Positions 1 to 5,379 of a DNA stretch of 5,952 bases are shown piece after piece. Each line of letters opens with the position of its first letter. Within the stretch, counting starts at the first letter, position 1. The notes under the pieces were generated by a model that made no database searches, had not been told where the DNA came from, and worked only from the letters and a program-made list of their open reading frames with translations. The stretch is from Caldora sp. SIO3E6 (GTDB taxonomy: Bacteria > Cyanobacteriota > Cyanobacteriia > Cyanobacteriales > Coleofasciculaceae): positions 1 to 5,952 of the forward strand of contig JAAHHL010000485.1 of NCBI GenBank assembly GCA_010672185.1. The letters run 5' to 3'. A program made the position numbers and the translations under genes.

Positions 1-60
1 GTATTTTTTAGTTCAAAAACCTTGCACTTTTATCAGAAAATTCCTCCTGAACTCTTAACT

Positions 61-88
61 TATTACTTATTACTTATTACTTATTACT
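61..88. repeat. Heptanucleotide tandem repeat (STRR type)
   Basis: Four perfect head-to-tail copies of TATTACT, preceded by a degenerate copy (CTTAACT, 54-60). On the other strand it reads as AGTAATA repeats. Seven-base tandem repeats of this kind are common between cyanobacterial genes. It lies just beyond the 3' end of the amine oxidase gene, and I see no coding sequence in 1-150. Confidence 0.85.
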
Positions 89-150
89 TCAAAACCCGCG
101 TCAATCGACTTGATGAGGCAAGCCCTACGTAGTACTATGCCCCTAAAATC

Positions 151-1527
151 TTAAATCTCCAATGCAGCCTGAACTCCAGAAAGGAAAGCACCGTGAACTG
201 TTCCTGAATAGTTGCGAGAAGTTGCTTCTCCTGCAAAAAAGAGGAGATTGTCTACAGGTTGAGCCAGGATATCTCGTTCGCTACTGGTGACTCCTACAGG
301 CAGACTAGCAGAATAGGAACCGTAAGCAAAAGGATCTTTTGCCCATTGTGTCCTTAGTATAGCTTGGGGATTGGGAATAGTTTGACCGTAAATTTGACGT
401 AAATCTCCCATAATTACTGCGACTAATTCTGATTCGGATAAACTTTCTATACGGCGAGCATAATTGCCTCCAGTGAAAGCGATTAAAACCGGCTTATCTT
501 GATAGTGAGCATAGTTGAGAAAGTAGCCGAAATTAGTCGGGTTTTGACTAATGGAGCCAATAATCTCTTGCTGATCCCAAAATTGTTGAGGAAATAGTAG
601 CACAACTTTGTTTAACAGACCGACAGCTAGACGCTTAATTGCTTGTTGTTTGGCTGGGGGAAGAGGTGGCTGGAACGTAACAGTATTCGACTTGAGCACT
701 CCTAATGGTAAAGTCACAATTGCCGCAGCAGCAGAAAAGCTGTTTTTTTCTGTAGTTACTACTACCTCTTGGTTCCCATATTTAATCTCAACAACTTTTT
801 CTTCTAGGCGTAGATCCAGATCCGCTGCTAGTTTTTCAATGATTTGGTCATAACCACCAGGAAAAAGGTAATCATCTCCCCAAAAATCTTTGCCCTCTTG
901 CCATTCGTACAAGGATAGTTGGTCGAGATCTAAAGCTAAGTCACCAACAACTTCAGCATTAAGCCACCATGCTATCACTTGCTGTTCTTGGGCAGAAAAC
1001 TGCTTTTTGGCCAAAATCTGTTGTATACCAGCATCAAGGGAAACATCTTCCTCTTGTCGCTCTCCCCAAGCTATAGCAGCATTAAGTAGTTTTTCGGTAA
1101 GTTTTCGACCCTTTTTAACTGTATTTGGAGATAAAACACGACCATCTAAAAATAGCTTCAAGGATTCATAGTCAGTGGGCAGAGTTGTCAGTTGAAAATC
1201 TCGTGCTAATTTAGTAATAGGATTTCTCCTTACCCCATGAATCCAAGAAGCACCCAAATCTATAGGTAAGCCCAAAGAGCGGTTAGTAAAGATTCTCCCT
1301 CCTAAGCGATCGCGTCCTTCCAAAACTGTGACTGTTTTACCTTGGGATTGTAATTTACGAGCGGCAGCTAAGCCAGCAATTCCTGCACCAATCACTAACA
1401 CTTTACCTGGGGAAGATGGTTTATTTGCTGGAGAACAAGCCCAAGCTAATCCTGTTGCTAACAAGCTCAGTTGCAAGAAGTGACGACGTTGATAGAGATG
1501 ATTAAGCAATCGGATTGAGGACCACAA
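151..1527 (-). CDS. Tat-exported FAD-dependent amine oxidase, polyamine oxidase/LSD1-like
   Basis: This 458-residue flavoprotein is predicted to oxidise an amine, transferring hydride to FAD and releasing an aldehyde or imine and H2O2. The N-terminus carries a twin-arginine signal (QRRHFLQL, residues 13-20) and a hydrophobic stretch to about residue 30, so folded, FAD-loaded export is expected. The Rossmann FAD motif GAGIAG is at 47-52, with the ribose-binding acidic residue Glu70 and GRDRLGGRI at 71-79. GASWIHG (92-98) resembles the plant PAO/LSD1 branch. Lys307 in GLLNKVVLLF matches the lysine that hydrogen-bonds to flavin N5 in this family. The C-terminal FAD clamp FFAGEATSRNYSGTVHGAF spans 430-448. 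Length is normal and the gene looks intact. No ATG is available near the 5' end: the start chosen is TTG at 1527, with another TTG at 1509; neither has a clear Shine-Dalgarno. Both lie before the twin-arginine motif. Cys31 could be lipidated, but the preceding LAWA is a poor lipobox. Polyamines are the likeliest substrate, by similarity only. Confidence 0.9.
   Translation of the reverse strand: MWSSIRLLNHLYQRRHFLQLSLLATGLAWACSPANKPSSPGKVLVIGAGIAGLAAARKLQSQGKTVTVLEGRDRLGGRIFTNRSLGLPIDLGASWIHGVRRNPITKLARDFQLTTLPTDYESLKLFLDGRVLSPNTVKKGRKLTEKLLNAAIAWGERQEEDVSLDAGIQQILAKKQFSAQEQQVIAWWLNAEVVGDLALDLDQLSLYEWQEGKDFWGDDYLFPGGYDQIIEKLAADLDLRLEEKVVEIKYGNQEVVVTTEKNSFSAAAAIVTLPLGVLKSNTVTFQPPLPPAKQQAIKRLAVGLLNKVVLLFPQQFWDQQEIIGSISQNPTNFGYFLNYAHYQDKPVLIAFTGGNYARRIESLSESELVAVIMGDLRQIYGQTIPNPQAILRTQWAKDPFAYGSYSASLPVGVTSSERDILAQPVDNLLFFAGEATSRNYSGTVHGAFLSGVQAALEI
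1306..1313. other. HIP1 octamer GCGATCGC
   Basis: Perfect copy of the highly iterated palindrome HIP1, strongly over-represented in many cyanobacterial genomes. It lies inside the amine oxidase coding sequence and supports the taxonomic reading of the window. Confidence 0.8.
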
Positions 1528-1560
1528 AATTTCAGTGATTAGTAAAGTAGTTATATAGCA

Positions 1561-1566
1561 ATTATA
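1561..1566 (-). promoter_or_regulatory. Candidate -10 box for the amine oxidase gene
   Basis: The minus strand reads TATAAT, a perfect sigma-70 -10 hexamer. Its implied transcription start is near 1553-1555, which would leave a leader of about 26 nt before the TTG at 1527. No good -35 hexamer is found 16-18 nt upstream (AGCCTG at 17 nt). A second TATA-like stretch (CTATATAAC) lies just downstream. The placement fits a start at or near 1527, but the call rests on one hexamer in an AT-rich spacer. Confidence 0.35.
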
Positions 1567-1581
1567 GAACTGGGCTGTAGG

Positions 1582-1656
1582 GGCAGGCTTAGCAAATTTA
1601 TTCCCACTGTAGACGATAACCTCAAAGGTTCAAAACCTGCCTTTCGGAATTGAACC
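1582..1656. repeat. Cluster of nested small inverted repeats in the spacer
   Basis: GGCAGGCTT (1582-1590) pairs with AAACCTGCC (1633-1641) at 8 of 9 positions. GGTTCAA (1627-1633) pairs perfectly with TTGAACC (1650-1656). AACC-TCAAA-GGTT (1618-1630) and GGTT-CAA-AACC (1627-1637) overlap these, so the pairings are mutually exclusive. The arrangement resembles a small non-autonomous interspersed element or the decayed end of one. No coding potential or terminator-type U-tract is attached. Confidence 0.35.
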
Positions 1657-1694
1657 CATAAATCTCGAATTATCGACAATAGGTAAAGATTTCT

Positions 1695-1727
1695 AGAACC
1701 CCGACTTCTTGAAGAAGTCGGGGTTCT
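1695..1727. repeat. Perfect 33-nt palindrome (REP/MITE-like)
   Basis: Two 16-nt arms, AGAACCCCGACTTCTT (1695-1710) and its exact reverse complement (1712-1727), flank a single G at 1711. As RNA it would form a very stable GC-rich hairpin with a small loop. No run of T follows it on either strand, so it is not a standard intrinsic terminator, although it could still hinder read-through between the divergent genes. Palindromes with this AACCCCGA-TTCTT core recur in cyanobacterial intergenic DNA, from memory of such genomes. Confidence 0.75.
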
Positions 1728-1777
1728 GGGCAGTGCGAAAGATCTGTAGGATAGAATAGCGAAAGCTGTTGTTGTAA

Positions 1778-1785
1778 GCGATCGC
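1778..1785. other. HIP1 octamer GCGATCGC
   Basis: Second perfect HIP1 copy, in the spacer about 40 nt upstream of the NACHT gene start. Confidence 0.8.
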
Positions 1786-1824
1786 TAATCGCATCCCCCA
1801 ATTCAGTTGATCCAGCTTTAGGAC

Positions 1825-4800
1825 GTGTTTGACAACAAATACCATAACCAATTACATCCCTATCTTTGTTCAATTTGCCAGAATTATGCCCAATGGTGGA
1901 AAATCTGCACCCTCACGGATGTGGTGGGGAAACAACGGGATGAGCAGAAGCAATTTTCTCCACTGTTGGATTTGATGGTGCAGACGATTGAGCAACAGCA
2001 GGAAAAGAGGGGAAAAGAGAAGGAGAAAATCGAGCGGTTGGCGATTGTAGAAGGATTGCGCAAATATGCTCCGGATCATGTATTGTTAGTAGGTCCTCCT
2101 GGTTCTGGCAAATCGACGGCATTGGTACGGTTGTTATTAGAGGAAGCGGAGAGGGGGAGAGCTGAGGGAGCTGAGGGAGCTGAGGAAGCTGGGGGAGCTG
2201 AGGAAGCTGGGGAAGTTAGGATTCCGGTGTTGGTGGAGTTACGGTATTATCAGCATTCGGTGTTGGAGAGGGTTAAGGTTTTTCTGCTTAAATATCAGCC
2301 AAATTTGAATTTGGATGAGGAGGTATTGAAACAGTGGCTGCGTCAAGGACAATTGTTACTGCTATTGGATGGATTTAATGAGTTGCCTTCGGAAGAGGCT
2401 AGGCAGCAAGTAAGGGTATTTCGTCAAGACTACCCCAACACACCGATGGTATTCACCACGAGGGATTTGGGGGTAGGAGGGGATCTCAATATTACCAAGA
2501 AACTGGAAATGCAATCCCTGACAGAAGCTCAGATGCGGCAGTTTGTCTGTGCTTATTTGCCACAGCAGGGGGAGCAGATGCTCAAGCAGTTGGGTAGTCA
2601 CTTGCGAGAGTTTGGGGAAACACCCCTGTTGTTGTGGATGCTTTGCTCTGTATTTGCTAGCAACTCTAATCAAATACCTGCTAATCTGGGTTCGGTATTT
2701 CGCCGCTTTACTGAAATTTATGACAAAAAGATCAAACAGGATATTCTCATTGATGAAGAATTTCAGCTTTGGCAGCGGCAGTTGTTACAGCAGTTAGCTT
2801 GGGTAATGATGCAAGGGGAAGCGAAGACTCAATTGCAAGTAGCTCTTCCTAAGCAAAAAGCCGAAGCAGCGCTAACAGAGTTTTTGCACAAGGAGGCGGC
2901 TCTTTCCCAGAATGAAGCTCTCCTTTGGCTAGATAATTTACTTAAGCATAACCTGATTCAATTGGGTATAGGTAATCAGATTGGGTTTTGCCATCAGTTG
3001 CTTCAGGAGTACTATACAGCAGAGAACTTGTTGCAGCGATTGGCAAGTCTCAGTGATCAACAGTTGAAGTGGGACTATTTAAATTATCTCAAATGGACTG
3101 AGCCTTTAGCCCTAATGATGGAGTTGCTGGAGGATAGGGAGCAGGCAGTGCGGTTGGTGAAGTTAGCTTTGGAGATAGATTGGCAGTTAGGTGCTAGGTT
3201 AGCAGGAGAGGTTAAAGGTCAATTTCAGGAGGAAACAGTAGGTTTGGTGGTTGGGTTACAACTACCTCGGTTGTTTCAAGTGGAGTTGGTGGGGGTGACA
3301 AAATCTGATGAAGCAATTCCTGAGCTAATTAAAGCCCTAGAAGACTCCAACTCTGAGGTGCGTGAGGGTGCAGAAAATGCCCTAGGTAAAATTGGCTCGA
3401 AGGCTACGGTTACTGCCCTCATTAATGTCCTAAAAGACTCAGACTCTAATGTGCGTAGAAGTGCGGCAGAAGCTCTAGGTAAAATTGGCTCGGATGCTGC
3501 GGTTCTTGCACTAATTAATGCCCTAGAAGACTCAGAATCTCATGTGCGTATAAGTGTGGCAGAAGCTCTAGGTAAAATTGGCTCGGATGCTGCGGTTCCT
3601 GAACTAATTAATGCCCTAGAAGACTCAGAATCTCATGTGTGTAGAAGTGCGGCAGAAGCTCTAGGTAAAATTGGCTCGGATGCTGCGGTTCCTGCCCTAG
3701 TTAATGCCCTAGAAGACTTCAACAATGGTGAGGTGTGTTGGAGAGCAGTAAATGCTCTAATTGACATTAACTCGCGTGCTGAGCTTGCTGCCCTAGTTAA
3801 TGTTGAAGCAGACTACAACTATGAGGTGCGTAGAAGTGCGGCAGAAGCTCTAGGTGAAATTGGCTCAGATGCTGCCGTTTTTGCCCTAACTAATGCCCTA
3901 GAAGACTCCAAATTTTTGCTGCGTTGGAGGGCAGTAAATGTTCTTGAAAAAATTGCTTCTGATGCTGTAGTTCCTGCACTCATTAATACCCTAAAAGACC
4001 CCGAATCTTTTATGCCTTGGAAGGCAGTAAATGCTCTTGAAAAAATTGCTTCTGATGCAGCGGTTACTGCATTAATTAATGCCCTAGAAGACTCCAACTC
4101 TGAGGTGCGTGCAAATGTGGTAAGTGCTCTTGGAAAAATCGGCTCAGATGCAGCGGTTACTGCACTAATTAATGTCCTAGAAGACTCCAACTCTGAGGTG
4201 CGTGCAAATGTGGTAAGTGCTCTTGGAGAAATCGACTCAGATGCAGCGGTTACTGCACTAATTAATGCCCTAGAAGACTCCAACGATAAGGTGCGTTGGA
4301 AAGCAGCAAATGCTCTTGGAGAAATCGGTTCAGATACTGCGGTTCCTGTACTAATTAATGCCCTAGAAGACTCCAACGATAAGGTGCGTGCAAATGTGGT
4401 AAGTGCTCTTGGAGAAATCGGTTCAGATGCTGCGGTTCCTGTACTAATTAATGCCCTAGAAGACTCCAACTCTGGGGTGCGTTGGTGTGCGGTAGGCGCT
4501 CTTGGCAACATTGGTTCGGATACAGCGGTTCCTGCATTAATTAATTTCCTCAAAAAATCAAAACCTTATGTGCATATTAATGCGGTAGTCGCTCTAGGAA
4601 AAATCGGCTCAGATGCAGCGGTTCCTGCATTAATTAATTTCTTCAAAAAATCAAAATCTGATGTACGTAGAAGTGTAGTAGGTGCTCTAGGAGAAATCGG
4701 CTCGGATGTCGCGGTTCCTGTACTAATTAATGCTCTGAAAAGCTCTAACTCTGATGTGCGTATGAATACGGCAAATGCTCTAGGAGAAATTGGCTCGGAT

Positions 4801-5145
4801 GTCGCGGTTACTGCACTAATTAATGCTCTGAAAAGCTCTAACTCTGATGTGCGTATGAATGCGGCAGAGGCTCTAGGAAAAATTGGCTCAGATACTGCGG
4901 TTACTGCCCTTATTAAAGCCCTAGAAGACTCTAAATCTAATGTGCGTATGAATGCGGCAGAGGCTCTAGGAAAAATTGGCTCAGATACTGCTATTCCTCA
5001 ACTAATTAAAAAACTGCAAGCTCATAAATCTGCTACAAACAGTACTAAGGATAATCTTAATCACACCCTCAAAGCACTGCAAACCATCCAAGAACGCTGT
5101 CAATATTATAGACCACCTCCCAAACTTACCATGCCCAAGTCCTAA
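1825..5145 (+). CDS. NACHT NTPase with C-terminal HEAT-repeat array (STAND receptor type)
   Basis: This 1106-residue protein has a short N-terminal helical region (about 1-80) with no recognisable effector domain. The NACHT module has Walker A GPPGSGKST (90-98), Walker B LLLLLDGFNELP (177-188), a sensor-like VFTTRD (208-213), a GETPLLLWML helix (264-273) and FCHQLLQEYYTAE (388-400), the usual NACHT F-H-x(3)-QEY signature. A linker runs to about 494. Eighteen HEAT-like units of 31 residues (E-Z/PBS-lyase type) fill 495-1053, followed by a C-terminal cap (1054-1106). STAND NTPases act as ligand-triggered switches: the repeats sense and the NTPase oligomerises. Bacterial NACHT proteins include anti-phage immune factors, but that role is inferred here. 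A low-complexity Glu/Gly/Ala insert (about 111-130) follows Walker A. The GTG start is the only ordinary start near the conserved region, because an in-frame TAG lies at 1819-1821. AGGA ends one base before the GTG, too close for a good Shine-Dalgarno. No partner gene is adjacent. Confidence 0.93.
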   Translation: MFDNKYHNQLHPYLCSICQNYAQWWKICTLTDVVGKQRDEQKQFSPLLDLMVQTIEQQQEKRGKEKEKIERLAIVEGLRKYAPDHVLLVGPPGSGKSTALVRLLLEEAERGRAEGAEGAEEAGGAEEAGEVRIPVLVELRYYQHSVLERVKVFLLKYQPNLNLDEEVLKQWLRQGQLLLLLDGFNELPSEEARQQVRVFRQDYPNTPMVFTTRDLGVGGDLNITKKLEMQSLTEAQMRQFVCAYLPQQGEQMLKQLGSHLREFGETPLLLWMLCSVFASNSNQIPANLGSVFRRFTEIYDKKIKQDILIDEEFQLWQRQLLQQLAWVMMQGEAKTQLQVALPKQKAEAALTEFLHKEAALSQNEALLWLDNLLKHNLIQLGIGNQIGFCHQLLQEYYTAENLLQRLASLSDQQLKWDYLNYLKWTEPLALMMELLEDREQAVRLVKLALEIDWQLGARLAGEVKGQFQEETVGLVVGLQLPRLFQVELVGVTKSDEAIPELIKALEDSNSEVREGAENALGKIGSKATVTALINVLKDSDSNVRRSAAEALGKIGSDAAVLALINALEDSESHVRISVAEALGKIGSDAAVPELINALEDSESHVCRSAAEALGKIGSDAAVPALVNALEDFNNGEVCWRAVNALIDINSRAELAALVNVEADYNYEVRRSAAEALGEIGSDAAVFALTNALEDSKFLLRWRAVNVLEKIASDAVVPALINTLKDPESFMPWKAVNALEKIASDAAVTALINALEDSNSEVRANVVSALGKIGSDAAVTALINVLEDSNSEVRANVVSALGEIDSDAAVTALINALEDSNDKVRWKAANALGEIGSDTAVPVLINALEDSNDKVRANVVSALGEIGSDAAVPVLINALEDSNSGVRWCAVGALGNIGSDTAVPALINFLKKSKPYVHINAVVALGKIGSDAAVPALINFFKKSKSDVRRSVVGALGEIGSDVAVPVLINALKSSNSDVRMNTANALGEIGSDVAVTALINALKSSNSDVRMNAAEALGKIGSDTAVTALIKALEDSKSNVRMNAAEALGKIGSDTAIPQLIKKLQAHKSATNSTKDNLNHTLKALQTIQERCQYYRPPPKLTMPKS
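2160..2213 (+). repeat. Nine-base minisatellite inside the NACHT coding sequence
   Basis: Six tandem 9-nt units of the form AGCTGRGGR run without interruption. Because the unit is three codons, it keeps the reading frame and encodes a Glu-Ala-Gly-rich segment (about residues 112-130) between the Walker A helix and the next strand (IPVLVEL). It is almost pure purine on the plus strand apart from the CT steps. It probably forms a surface loop and is prone to length change by slippage. Confidence 0.85.
3307..4983 (+). repeat. Array of 18 tandem 93-nt HEAT-coding repeats
   Basis: Each unit is 93 nt (31 residues) with a consensus near D-A-A-V-P-A-L-I-N-A-L-E-D-S, then V-R, then A-L-G-K-I-G-S. Unit starts fall at 3307, 3400, 3493, 3586, 3679, 3775 and then every 93 nt to 4891. 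Unit 5 (3679-3774) is 96 nt because of one extra residue. Some neighbours are nearly identical: units 9 and 10 differ at 4 of 93 positions, and 3 and 4 at 5 of 93. A 52-nt block at 4847-4898 recurs exactly at 4940-4991. Units 5-8 are the most divergent. Confidence 0.93.
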
Positions 5146-5196
5146 CCTTAGTGCGTACTGCTATATCACCCCTTTGAGAATAATCTTGCTTCTTTT

Positions 5197-5229
5197 AGCT
5201 TTCAGCTGTCAGCTTCCAGCTTTCAGCTT
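5197..5229. repeat. Imperfect heptanucleotide tandem repeat
   Basis: Units AGCTTTC, AGCTGTC, AGCTTCC, AGCTTTC and a partial AGCTT follow each other with a strict seven-base period. An inverted pair brackets the run: TAATCTT at 5181-5187 and AAGATTA at 5231-5237. AGCTGTCAGCT (5204-5214) is itself a palindrome. This is a second STRR-like element, unrelated in sequence to the one at 61-88. Confidence 0.8.
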
Positions 5230-5334
5230 GAAGATTACCCAGGGATTTTCTACAACAATGCCAGCTTTTTGAGCCCAGTCCCCCAAGGCGTGGCTAACTC
5301 CACATCGCAGTACGGGTGAAAAAAATTTTTTCAT
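5209..5334 (-). CDS. Possible 41-residue ORF or gene fragment (hypothetical)
   Basis: Reading the minus strand from an ATG at 5334 gives 41 codons ending in TGA at 5209-5211. It begins MKKFFSPVLRCGVSHALGDW, continues with AQKAGIVVENPWVIFKLKAG and ends in Ser. The middle (about residues 10-36) has a protein-like composition, but I recognise no family. A GAGG from the neighbouring octamer repeat lies 8 nt before the ATG and could act as a ribosome binding site. The start is 45 nt beyond the stop of the secreted-protein gene on the same strand, so read-through transcription is possible. Against a real gene: the 3' end runs into the heptamer repeat, and the first residues come from the A/T palindrome. 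A decayed gene end or part of an interspersed repeat is at least as likely. Confidence 0.22.
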   Translation of the reverse strand: MKKFFSPVLRCGVSHALGDWAQKAGIVVENPWVIFKLKAGS

Positions 5335-5342
5335 CGGGACTG
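5276..5342. repeat. Inverted repeat pair enclosing an A/T palindrome
   Basis: CAGTCCC (5276-5282) and GGGACTG (5336-5342) are exact inverted copies 53 nt apart. Inside, TGAAAAAA (5317-5324), one A (5325) and TTTTTTCA (5326-5333) form a perfect palindrome. The A/T run would be a rigid, bent DNA stretch. The pair may be the ends of a very small element, but seven bases can also match by chance. Confidence 0.35.
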
Positions 5343-5370
5343 CCTCGGAGCCTCGGAGCCTCGGAGCCTC
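5342..5370. repeat. Octanucleotide tandem repeat GCCTCGGA
   Basis: Three perfect copies of GCCTCGGA plus a partial GCCTC. The run ends 9 nt before the end of the secreted-protein gene, in its 3' flank. Its eight-base period differs from the seven-base repeats elsewhere in the window. Copy number is likely to vary between strains. Confidence 0.85.
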
Positions 5371-5379
5371 TTCAGAGAT

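Noticed and set aside
40..52. AGGAGG on the minus strand as a ribosome binding site for a gene to the left
   Set aside because: No start codon with suitable spacing and an open frame follows it before the window edge.
608..1171. Plus-strand open frames of 81 and 93 codons opposite the amine oxidase
   Set aside because: They lie wholly inside a well-supported gene on the other strand, have Ser/Arg-rich compositions typical of antisense shadows, and lack a ribosome binding site.
1626..1656. tRNA-like GGTTCAA segment
   Set aside because: It resembles a T-arm by motif only. No acceptor stem, anticodon arm or D-arm can be built around it.
1670..1873. 67-codon minus-strand frame in the spacer as a real gene
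   Set aside because: It starts at TTG within the NACHT coding sequence, its C-terminal third is the translated 33-nt palindrome, and I recognise no family. It is kept only as evidence for a possible junction.
1870..2122. Two minus-strand frames of 69 codons overlapping the NACHT N-terminus
   Set aside because: They are shadows of the conserved NACHT coding sequence, with low-complexity Leu/Phe/Pro runs.
2362..2797. Minus-strand 103-codon and plus-strand 84-codon frames within the NACHT domain
   Set aside because: Both overlap the conserved NACHT reading frame, which explains this stretch fully.
3819..4553. 244-codon open frame on the minus strand inside the HEAT array
   Set aside because: The 93-nt unit is a multiple of three, so any antisense frame that is open in one unit stays open across many. 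The peptide is just a repeated shadow of the HEAT coding sequence, with no start context or family match.
3307..4983. CRISPR array
   Set aside because: The 93-nt periodicity is continuous coding sequence with no alternation of identical repeats and unique spacers.
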